From: Liolophura sinensis
Lineage: Eukaryota; Mollusca; Polyplacophora; Chitonida; Chitonidae
Assembly (NCBI RefSeq): GCF_032854445.1
Contig: NC_088302.1
Span: forward strand, 38,010,191 to 38,074,190
Length of the DNA: 64,000 nucleotides
Direction: 5' to 3'
Part shown: positions 36,502-46,372 of the stretch, piece by piece
Layout of the letters: the number at the start of each line of letters is the position of its first letter
Numbering within the stretch: the first letter of the stretch is position 1
Notes under the pieces: model-generated
The model's input: only the letters and a program-made list of their open reading frames with translations
The model's database searches: none
Told to the model about the DNA's origin: nothing
Translations under genes and position numbers: made by a program

Positions 36502-37911
36502 ATGACAACATGGTTGCTGGTGATTGGCCTATGTCTCATGTGGGCATTCTGTCTCAGTCAAGGGGAATTCTGCTCCTATGAGAATTGTCATCCACCAAAC
36601 TGCCGCTGCAAATCAGATGACATTCCCGGAGGTTTCGATCCTTCTAACACTCCCCAGATGGTTATGCTAACGTTTGATGACGCTGTTAACGACGCTAACT
36701 ATTACAACTTCCGTAAACTTCTGGACGACAAATATAATCCTGGGGGGTGTCCGGTTCTGTCCACTTTTTACGTGTCTCACGAATACACCGATTATCAGAT
36801 GGTCCAAGAACTGTACAAGGCGGGCCACGAAATCGCTAGTCACTCCATTAGTCACAGACAACCGGCAGCTTGGTGGGAATGGGCCACTTATGATGACTGG
36901 AAGGCAGAAATCGAGGGCCAGAGGCAGATGATAGCCGAATGGGCTTACATTCCAAAATGGCAGATCCGAGGTATGAGAGCCCCATACCTCCAAGTCGGTG
37001 GCAACGCCCAGTTCCAGATGATCAGTGATCTGCGAGAAGACAACTTCCTGTACGACTCCTCTCTGCTTTCCTACCGTCACCGCCAATGGCCCTACCCCCC
37101 ACCCAGCTGGCCATACACCATGGACTATCCCCCGGGAGATGAGTGTGGCATCGAGCCATGCCCATGGTGGACCCTGCCTGGTGTCTGGGAGGTCCCTATC
37201 GTAGATTATGAGGGTCTGAACGGGGAGGCCTGTTCAATGGCGGACGACTGCACCTGGAGCTATTCCGAAGACGAAGTATATCTGTACCTGGAGAAGAACT
37301 TTAATCGTCATTATTATTCCAATAGAGCACCATTTGGCATATACCTACACGGGCAGTGGCTAGAAAACTGGTCAAATTTCAACGCCCTAAACCGATTCAT
37401 TAACGATATCACGCAGAAGGGAGACGTTTATTTCGCCACAGCCTGGCAGGTCATCAACTGGATGATGTACCCAACCCCTCAGTCTGACATCGGTAACTTT
37501 TTCTGTCCAATTCGGGAGAACGCCTGGACTTGCGAACAGGATACCATGAACGTCTGCGAGTACGACATTAATGGATATCTGACCGGTTCAAAGCGCAGGC
37601 GCAGAGATGCCACATCCGCCAATGGCACACACACTTCCGGCCCCCGGCAGCAATCGGTTTCCAGGGACCACAGCAGCAAAACGTACAGAGAAAGACTCCG
37701 ACAATACGAGCGTGCGCACCACAAACAAAACTCTACGGTAAGCTTGAAAAACCTTTTACGCCAAAATTTGCATAAAAGAGATCACGTAAAAGATGAAGTG
37801 AAGAAGTCTCGAAGTAAACGGCAGTCTTACACAGAGCATCGTCTCCACTCATGCAAGTCTGAGTGCCCACCCACGTACCCCTGGCTCTATAATATCGACG
37901 GGTACCAGTAG
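36502..37911 (+). CDS. Chitin deacetylase, secreted (polysaccharide deacetylase family)
   Basis: Intact 469-aa protein in one exon, with a signal peptide at about residues 1-21. A short Cys cluster (CSYENCHPPNCRC) precedes the carbohydrate esterase 4 domain. Motif 1 is TFDDAVN (57-63), with Asp59 as likely base and Asp60 as metal ligand. Motif 2 is HEIASHSISH (109-118), His114 and His118 completing the metal site. Motif 3 is RAPYL (159-163); LHG appears later. The overall order is that of animal chitin deacetylases, which remove N-acetyl groups from chitin outside the cell. At about 362-368 comes a basic SKRRRR site, then a basic linker, a second furin-like RSKR, and a final segment with CPPTYPWL. 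No LDL-receptor or peritrophin chitin-binding domain follows. The deacetylase at 46373 has the same architecture. Confidence in family is high; in substrate, moderate. Confidence 0.93.
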   Translation: MTTWLLVIGLCLMWAFCLSQGEFCSYENCHPPNCRCKSDDIPGGFDPSNTPQMVMLTFDDAVNDANYYNFRKLLDDKYNPGGCPVLSTFYVSHEYTDYQMVQELYKAGHEIASHSISHRQPAAWWEWATYDDWKAEIEGQRQMIAEWAYIPKWQIRGMRAPYLQVGGNAQFQMISDLREDNFLYDSSLLSYRHRQWPYPPPSWPYTMDYPPGDECGIEPCPWWTLPGVWEVPIVDYEGLNGEACSMADDCTWSYSEDEVYLYLEKNFNRHYYSNRAPFGIYLHGQWLENWSNFNALNRFINDITQKGDVYFATAWQVINWMMYPTPQSDIGNFFCPIRENAWTCEQDTMNVCEYDINGYLTGSKRRRRDATSANGTHTSGPRQQSVSRDHSSKTYRERLRQYERAHHKQNSTVSLKNLLRQNLHKRDHVKDEVKKSRSKRQSYTEHRLHSCKSECPPTYPWLYNIDGYQ

Positions 37912-38884
37912 CCCGGGGACAAATCAACGCCAGCATATTGGCAAAGGGGCAATGGGTCAACAAATTCAATGACTTTCCCGCCAGCAAGTTTTGAAAATGT
38001 ATTTGTTTGAATATCATGAATTGTGTAAATTATTACTTTATGTACAGAAATTTCCATGTGTATGCTCATACTAGGATCGAGTATTTCAAAGTGTTATTAC
38101 TGACACAAGTGCAGCTTTTATACACAAAACATATACCGATAAGATATTCAAATAGCTGTGAGTTTTTCAATGTAAAAAAGATAATGAACATCACTGTAAA
38201 CAGAATTTACAACGTTCCAGCTTTGTTGAACATCAACATATGGAAAACGGTGAAGCCTGCTAATGCATAATCATATGCTGTTAATTATTTGTTTTCATTC
38301 ATCTTTACGTTTATCGTTGCTGTACATGAAAGCCTGTGTATAAAAGTAAAACCAGTGTGTAGAAATCTAAGTATATGGATGATGTTTTATTTTATCGATA
38401 CAAAAAGTAAATCTGCCATGTATATGTAGCTCAATTGTTCCGTGCTGATTTGAAAGCAGAACGGGCTTAACACCTGAGCTGACATAGCGAAGGCCGTATG
38501 TTTGGATGTGGAAACCAGTAAACATGTCAGAATAAACAAACTTCGTCGGATGTCTCATGTGTAGTAAACACAAGTGTGACATTGTCCACACCCAGATCAT
38601 CAATGGTTAAAAGCCTCTATCTACCGCTAAGTGCAGGATATGCAGAAAACATACGGCTGATTTTGTTTTCTTTGCGGTTAGCGGTCAACCGCTGGTGTTT
38701 TTTTACTGAAATATCGTATATAGTCACCATGATAGCCGTGCGTATTAAATATATACACTTATCAAAATGTCTGAAAAAGGAAACAAAAAGCGTACTGGAA
38801 TCTTACACCCGATTTTGGACTTTTGACCATTTATAGGTCGAGGAGGTGACAGCATCATCCAGAATCTATGTTTTGCAGTTTCAA
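37912..38884. other. 3' flank of the first deacetylase gene
   Basis: Probable 3' untranslated region and intergenic DNA. The first clear AATAAA is at 38531-38536. No gene is supported. Confidence 0.4.
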
Positions 38885-39213
38885 GTGAGTGAGTGAGTGC
38901 TTGGGGTTTAACGTCGTACTCAACAATTTTTCAGTCATATGACGACGAAGGAATCATTAGGGTGCATGCACGTGTAATGTGCCTCCTTGTTGCAGGACGG
39001 ATTTCCACCGCTCTTTTATTTAGTGCTGCATCACTGAGACGACTTACCGAAGGCAAGTAAGCCGCCCCGCCCGAGCCATTGTACTGATACGGGTCAACCA
39101 GTCGTTGCACTATCCCCTTCATGCTGAACGCCAAGCGAGGAAGTTACAACTTCCTCTTTTAAAGTCTTAGGTGTGACTCGACCAAGGATTGATCCTGGAT
39201 CTACCGGTCCCGA
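38885..39213 (-). mobile_element. SINE of the second family, with target duplication
   Basis: The plus strand starts with gtgagtgagtgagtgcttgg, then the tail domain (gtttaacgtcgtactcaaca, tcatatgacgacga), and ends in a possible tRNA-like part (gaccaaggattgatcctgga). Perfect 11-base duplications (tgcagtttcaa) flank it at 38874-38884 and 39214-39224. Confidence 0.8.
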
Positions 39214-39224
39214 TGCAGTTTCAA

Positions 39225-42200
39225 AGACATTTAAATACTTGCCTGTTCATCGCTTCACACCATTCTCTGCTGCCTCATGTTTTAGATATGCTCCCGTCAC
39301 GACATGGCTGAAATATTGCCTATGTGGCAAAAAAAGTTAAAGCGTTAAAATTTTGTTTCGTGAATTTGGAATATGACTGAATAATATATAATATTTGGCG
39401 ACAAATACAACGCCTTCGATTTATGTAACGAGGATATTTAAAAATTATTTATTTTATTCAGCTTGTATTTGATTTATTTTTTGATTAATGTTTAACATCG
39501 TATTAAAGGGATTTCCACTGTTATGACTCCGGTCAGGCTTGCGGGCGCTGAAAGCCTGACAGCCAACACTAAGTCACCGCACTTCAGACTTAAAGCCACG
39601 TCCGAAGCAGCGAGCGCTGGATTCGTAATAGTGACCCCCATTGGTCAAGGGACTAACAGTGACAGCTTTAACTGTCTCACCCTGCGAGGACCCCGGATCG
39701 GACTTTAACTTGTACCCAAGAATATACCATGCAGGTGTTCAAGTTGGTACGACGTGTCCATGTTTAAACCGCCCTTGGCCAAGTCTCTGGTAAACTTCCA
39801 AGACAGCAAGGCAATAAAACCCGCCCCAACTGATCATAGCGTCTTGGTGAGGATACTCGCGAGGCTGTTTGAACAGTTTAACGTTCGTATGAAAATATCT
39901 TTTCTGCACCAATGCGGCCTATATATATTTACCTCATACCTACGTAAGTTCGCAAGTAAGGCACTCCGGTTTCCTTCCACGTATGAAACTAGTTGCCATC
40001 ATGTATATAAGTGACAAGTTCTTCAGTACGGAGTTAAACAACACCCAAATAAATGAAATAAGTAGATGCAAAGGGTTGAACCACACCATAGATCTACATG
40101 AGGGTTTTTTTGTTGCACTGACTCCCGCTAACGTATAAGTTGAACACACATTTACATTCTGGGGAACGAAATGCCAGTAATATATGTATTATCTCAGATT
40201 ATATTCAAAGTGTATTTTAAGAAAGACACATGTAGATAAGCATACAGACAGCTTCGTCGGCATAGCCTGTACTTGTGCATTCCGAGTCACTGTTCATAAA
40301 AAGTGCAGTATTGTCACGGTGTTAAAATCATCCGCCCATTCGTGATAAACCCACGTATATATAGACATATGCCCCCTGGTGTAATTGTCTCCGATCGTCC
40401 TTATCCCCAACCTGTGGCCGCCGAGACGTTTGCACCAGAAAACTCAAATCCACTGACCTTTCTAAGAAGGTTGTCTAATGGCCTGGCAAAAGACAACAAA
40501 GCCTTTATTTGTATCTGATATCATACTCAAGATGTATGAGTCACTTACAAACGCCTTTTTATGACATAATTCATATGTCTCTAAGTTAATAACCTCTCTA
40601 TTTCATACATACTTTGTGATAATGTTAGGAACTTTTCAGAAATGACGTCATCAATGAACTTACTGGAAACAAGGGGATTAGCTTAACACAACACCCCACT
40701 CCTATCACCACCGCCCCAAACAACCACCCACCCCTCACCACCAACACCTGAATTGATGCTCCACCTCTCGTGCAGCTATTAATAGTATTTCCCGTAAAAA
40801 ATGAACACCATTACCCTCGAATGATCATATCCTGTAAAATAATTTTGTGCTATTTCCGTACAACCTTTGTCACTAATCCTCCAGTAGCTATCAACAGCAA
40901 TTCCGGAACGATAAAATCAAACCATGAACATCACACAGAAATTTACGCCCGTGGAACCACTGACTCAATTAATAGAACAACAATTAACACCAAGTCTTGC
41001 ACAACAATTGACACCTTTTCCAGCAAAAGCATTAGCTTCCATTCCCGAATTATAGCCTGTATATACATCTGGTTATACATGCAGAAGAAAGACGGTCGAA
41101 AGCTGTCAATGATGTTTGGAAGAGATTTTCTACATATCAGCAATCTATTCGTAACGGAATTTTAATCTCCAAGCATTATTTAGTAGGCCTACACTAATGT
41201 TGAAATTCAACTGTTCATGTAAGTATCACATGTGATGAAACGGTGATGTCATCATGACCTTTAGACTTGCTAGTGCAGGTAGGAAGTATATACTGTTATG
41301 GCCAGAGATCCTCAACTGTCTTCGTAAGACATGCAAGTGATATTAAACAATGCTGAGCTTAGTTTAACATCTCTTTTATCACAGCCAACTATAAATCAGT
41401 GAACAATAAAAGAAATCAATAACGGAGAAATAATATTCGTGTTAAAGCTTTTTTGTCGTTACCATGTGTATTCTGTATGATTAAAATAAACTGCTTGTTA
41501 AAATTGGAAATGTCCAACATTCATACTTCATGTCAAGACTGTAAAAATGAAAGATACTTTGAATTCACGAAAGGGAGAGAACTTGAGAGAAAAGTCATCC
41601 GAACCGTAAGAGTTATCTGTTCTTGTTACAAGAAATTGATGCCCAAATAGTTATACACGCATCACATTGCACTTTAAGACATAATTAATACGCAACCGTA
41701 CGCGCCATGTTTTATTTCAGTCTAACATTACGCCACGCGCAAAAACTGTGCAATCTAAGCATTAGCTCACACATTCCTGTACCCCTTTAACGAGTTCCAA
41801 GTCGATAATTACACATTTCCAAACCAGTTCCCGAAGGAATAGCGCAGGCAAAAAATAATATATTAACAGTAAATAAACAGGTAACTTGTGAAAGAGACCA
41901 GTGAGTAGTTTTCATTGACGCAAGCAAAGCAGTCAACATTCTAGGCATGACATCCTATGCTGTACACCTCAGTTATATCAAATTCAAATATGAAACTCGT
42001 AGTCTGTGGTAATTTCCAGGTCGTATACAAATAGATGTATCTCAGTCTCAGGAGTTTATACCGCTCCTAGACCCAGGCTAATAGAATTAGAATAAAACTC
42101 TGACAACTATAAATCGTATTGCCTGAGGCCTAGAACAAACGTAAATTGGTCAGGCCTGATTTCACCGGTTACGTGTGACATTTTGACAACTATAACGCTG

Positions 42201-42374
42201 TTATCGCTGTCGTCGCTGCTGTAGGTTTTACTCCCCCATGCCGCTATCTTTTGTATTGATTGTAACTAATCATGCTGATGTAGCCTAATAAGCGCCTCTA
42301 ACCGGAAATACACAACTATGACAACTGTGAAACAAACTGCCGGAGGTTCTAAACACTCGGCGTATTTTATCTGA
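39225..42374. other. Intergenic stretch between the deacetylases, first part
   Basis: No supported gene. A decayed SINE tail lies near 39960-40060, and a CA-rich pyrimidine-rich block near 40680-40760. A 131-codon frame at 40770-41165 shows no signal peptide or domain and is probably chance. Confidence 0.4.
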
Positions 42375-42389
42375 TCAGCTCTATTTAGT

Positions 42390-42647
42390 TTATTTATTTA
42401 TTTGACTGGAGTTTAACGCCGTCCTCAAGAATGTTTCTCTTGTACGACGGCGGCCAAGCAGCATTATGGCAGGAGGAAACCGGGAGGAGCCCAGCTGAAA
42501 CTCACAACCATCCGCAGGTTGCTGGAAGACCTCCCCACGTACGACGGGAGAGGAAACCAGCATGAGCTAGATTTGAACTCACAGCGGTCACATTTGTGAG
42601 AGGGTCATTGCACTGCGCTAGCACACTAACGACTAGGCCGCTCGTCC
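42390..42647 (-). mobile_element. Full-length older SINE copy
   Basis: All parts of the main SINE are present in reverse: TTTA tail, acgccgtcctcaagaatgtt, body, box B region near 42570-42585 and box A region near 42605-42635. Flanks at 42375-42389 and 42648-42662 match at 13 of 15 bases (tcagctctatttagt and tcagttctgtttagt), a mutated target duplication. Confidence 0.8.
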
Positions 42648-42662
42648 TCAGTTCTGTTTAGT

Positions 42663-43869
42663 GCAAGTTGATATTCATATCGCTTCTGAGCAAATGCGTG
42701 CTTAGAAGTCTTAAAAAAGTTGGGAAAATATTCATGTTGAGTACTTACCAAAGTCGGGTGTACATGGTCCATCTAACCACACAGTTGCCTTCTCTATTAA
42801 CTTATGAGTCGCTCCCTTCATTCGACTACCCTATACCAAAGAGAAACGGTCAATGACCTGGGATTAAGCATTACTGTACAGAAGAAGTCAGTGACTTCGG
42901 ATTATGTCTAATCAAACTTCCGGCTATGTATGGATCAGTGAGTTATGTCACTGACTTTCACTTCGACGTAAAACTTCCGGGGGCAGAGGCAAAGTACAGA
43001 GTATTAATTAAGGGTATATTACGGGTCTCAGTAGTTAGATGTATCTTAAGTAACCGCCGACAGACCGCAGTCACAAAATTCTACCCTGTGACACTCTCAT
43101 TTTTGTATGGCGTAAGAGACGATATGGTGGAAGGACTGGCACGTCTCCCTCCCCCCCCCCCCCCCAAAAAAAAATGATACCTCCCAAACATCCCAAAGAT
43201 TACAATGGTCACCGCCATCCATTTCCCCATCATTTTTACAATCATCATTATTATAATTCGTCTTCATCATTGGCTATCATCGTCAACATGAAGTTAGCAG
43301 TTTTCAACATATCATTATACATAGTATTGACATCAAAATCAATATTATAACATTATCGCTTTTATACTGGACAGCTAGGTCCTATCCAAATGACGTGCAT
43401 TAATGCGTTGTTCGTTTTCAGGCGGTAAGGGAAATTCGTGTCATTGTAAAAACCTTTTTGATTGTTGTCCACTTTCCAAGCCATATCTATCGCGCTGATG
43501 TTGATTCGTGACACTGGTACAACAATGAAAATATTACCATTGTGATTAGCCATCCAGAGATAAAACTGGCAAATAATCGAGCATTCATCTGTGTCAGGTC
43601 AAGTGTTGCATTTTACGATGGTATACAAAATATAATTTGCGCTGTCATCAGTGCATAGGCATGACTCATAAAGTTTGCAGTCAAAACTCCAATTGGTTGC
43701 TATGTTATAAAACAGGGGAGTAAATCATGGGCAGTAGAACATCTAGACTTCTAAAGCTGAACAAGGGAAACACTACCAAGAAATTCCAAAGCCTGATTTA
43801 CTAGACAAAATGTGAACAAAATACTTCTTTCAGTATAACTGGTGCCTCTTTAGAAGGTGGATACAGCGG
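42663..43869. other. Intergenic stretch
   Basis: No supported gene. There is a run of 15 C followed by 9 A at about 43151-43175. Short frames at 42926-43177 and 43362-43553 have no recognisable content. Confidence 0.4.
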
Positions 43870-44784
43870 TTGATAGCGTCGATGATCAAAACAGAGGCTT
43901 TACCAGATTTTTTCACTCATTTAAACAGTATTGATAGAAATATACGGTTTACTGTGGAGATAATGACAAATCATCAAATTTCCTTTGTAGACACCTTAGT
44001 TTCAGTTAATAAGGAGCGGACACTTGAGGTAACTATATACCGAAAGCCTACACATAGAGACCTTTATTTGGACTTCCAGTCACACCACCCACTTAATCAA
44101 AAACTAAGTGTAGTTAAAACACTCTTTAAAAGGGGTAAAACAATAACAAGCAATGACACTGCTTTACAGGTCGAGAACACCCACATAACAAAAGCACTGA
44201 AAGCCCGTGGATATCAAAACTGGGCCATTCACAATGCCCTGAAAACTAATCTCCACAAGATGCCCACTGACATACAAACAAGTAGTATAGTACTACAACT
44301 CTACCCTATGTAAAACGTTTATCAGAAAACATCAGAAGAATTTTGGTGCAACATTCTATAAAAACAGCCTTATCAGAAACTGAGAACATCTCTTGTTCGA
44401 CCTAAGGACGAGCCCATCAAAGACAAAACATCTGGTGTGGTTTATGAAATAAAATATGGGGAAAAGACATGTAGGGACACATATATTGGTGAAACACAGT
44501 AGTCACTAGGTAACCATGTTAAACAACACCAAAAACCGGTATCTAGTGGCTATGATTCTGCTGTGTTTCAACATATATGGAATTCGGGTCACAGTTTTAA
44601 TGGGGATAACGTAAATATTTTATCCACGGGGCCCCACTGGTTTGAGAGAGGGGTTAAGGAAGCCATTTTCGTAAAGGTTAGAAATCCCACTCTCAACTGT
44701 AATGGAGGACTCTTGTTTAACTTAACTAACTTATTAAAGTTAAATAGTGATTTAACTTATCACACACCTGGGACACAGTGTTGA
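43870..44784 (+). mobile_element. Relic of a Penelope-like element (reverse transcriptase end plus GIY-YIG nuclease)
   Basis: A 147-codon frame at 43870-44313 reads as the C-terminal part of a Penelope-type reverse transcriptase (ISFVDTLVSV, EVTIYRKPTHRDLYL). The match then shifts one base (LPYVKRLSENIRRIL from about 44296). The GIY-YIG endonuclease region follows (GVVYEIKYGE, DTYIGET, then a stop near 44501, HIWNSGHSF, LNCNGGLL). The 5' part is missing and at least one frameshift and one internal stop are present, so the copy is dead. Confidence 0.75.
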
Positions 44785-46372
44785 AATGTTAATTAGCTTT
44801 TGTAAATGTACCTCAACATGGTAAAATTTGTTTACTCATGTAAAACTGTAGGCCTAATATATACAAATTCTGTCACTATATACCAGCTCCAGTTGTCTCA
44901 TTGTTTAAAATTGTACAGACCCATTGTATACTTTAACCGTGAACGTGATCTGTGTTCACCACTTGTACATACTGGTTTGTTCACTTTGTGTTTGTATGTA
45001 ACTTCAGTATAAATAGGAATTCTTTTTGTTTAACACCTTACTTTGTGAAGCCGATAGGTTGTCGCCGCAACGTCAGTAAATAATACATGTATACATTGTC
45101 CAGTAGAACAGTTTTATAGTGTTATCTTTTAATGAAGTCGACTGTCGATAATTGGGAAAATTGCCTATTGAAATTAGACAATAATGATGTCATGTATTCT
45201 ACCACTAGCTCTGGAATCAATACAGTCCTGCCATTTACACAGTGAGGCAAACATTATTTTCATCGGACACTAGACTGCTGTGCCTGTAATCCGAGCAAGT
45301 CGATGTAATATATTGGATATAAATATCACCCCAGCTCATTCATAGTAAAGGATCTCCAAGCCTGTTAACTGTAAAATCAAACACTGAGTGGATACACAGA
45401 AATGCTACCCATGTATTCGCTCAGATATATCTGATTAACATTATAAAATGATATGAGCAAAATTGTATACAGATATACAAATACCGAATATATATACATG
45501 AGCAAGCCAGCTAAAACTGTCGCAGATTATTAACTCTCGTAAGAGAATTTTTTTATTGAATAACACCAAACAGCGTCCAGTTGAAAATATCTGAACACGT
45601 TAAGACCGTAGGCCTATTTTACTTGTGAACATTTGCCAGCAAAGGTTCGTCAGCACAATGAACCATTTGCACGTTTTAATCAAGTTTTATTTCCAGTCAT
45701 CTTAGTTTATTATGATAACAGAGAAAAACAAGCGGAAAACACAAACGCTAGACAACACATATAATGATAGTAAAATCTGCAGTAAACCTGTGGCCGATTG
45801 GCTCTGGTAACAGGAATGTATTGTTCACTGATAGATAATAGCGTCTACGTAAATAGAAGAGAAGTTCCTCGTGGGGTATATAGATAAGCTGTGCTGTGAT
45901 ATACGCATAATAACATCAACTGGAATATTGGCATGAAACTCTGACAAGATACTATTTACAACATAGGCTGTGTGAGAAATCTGCTGACTAGCGTTATTTT
46001 GTAACAGGATTACTTTGTAATCCGTGTCGGGGTACGTCGTAAATAAGTATTTTCGGTGGGATGAGAAAAACCTGGCTTTAGCTGGATTTTACGCAGGGGT
46101 CAGCCGTATAGGGAAGTGTCCAGTGAAACTGACCACACAGTTTGGCTTAAGGTTAGACCATTTCCTTCAGAATTTTCCCCTCTCTGTAATCCATTGGCTG
46201 TGATAAATACAGAGAGAGCCGTGCTGCGGAGCATCTGTAGGCACAACCTTGTACTTGTGCATTTGTGAGCTGTTGTGCACTCCGTTGTCGGTTGACAAAC
46301 TGTATGCCATATTGGGTTTTCACGTCCTACAGTGCAATAACCTGCTCAAAGATCGCATTTCAACAATACACG
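44785..46372. other. Upstream flank of the second deacetylase gene
   Basis: No supported gene. A TATA-like sequence (gataaata) lies at about 46201-46208, 165 bases ahead of the next start codon, with weak support. Confidence 0.4.

Noticed and set aside
40770-41165. 131-codon plus-strand frame
   Set aside because: Low-complexity Thr/Ser/Ile content, no signal peptide or motif, and no neighbouring exon that would extend it.
46265-46372. Upstream extension of the second deacetylase
   Set aside because: The added residues are not a signal peptide and would bury the real one. The ATG at 46373 gives a normal secretory start.
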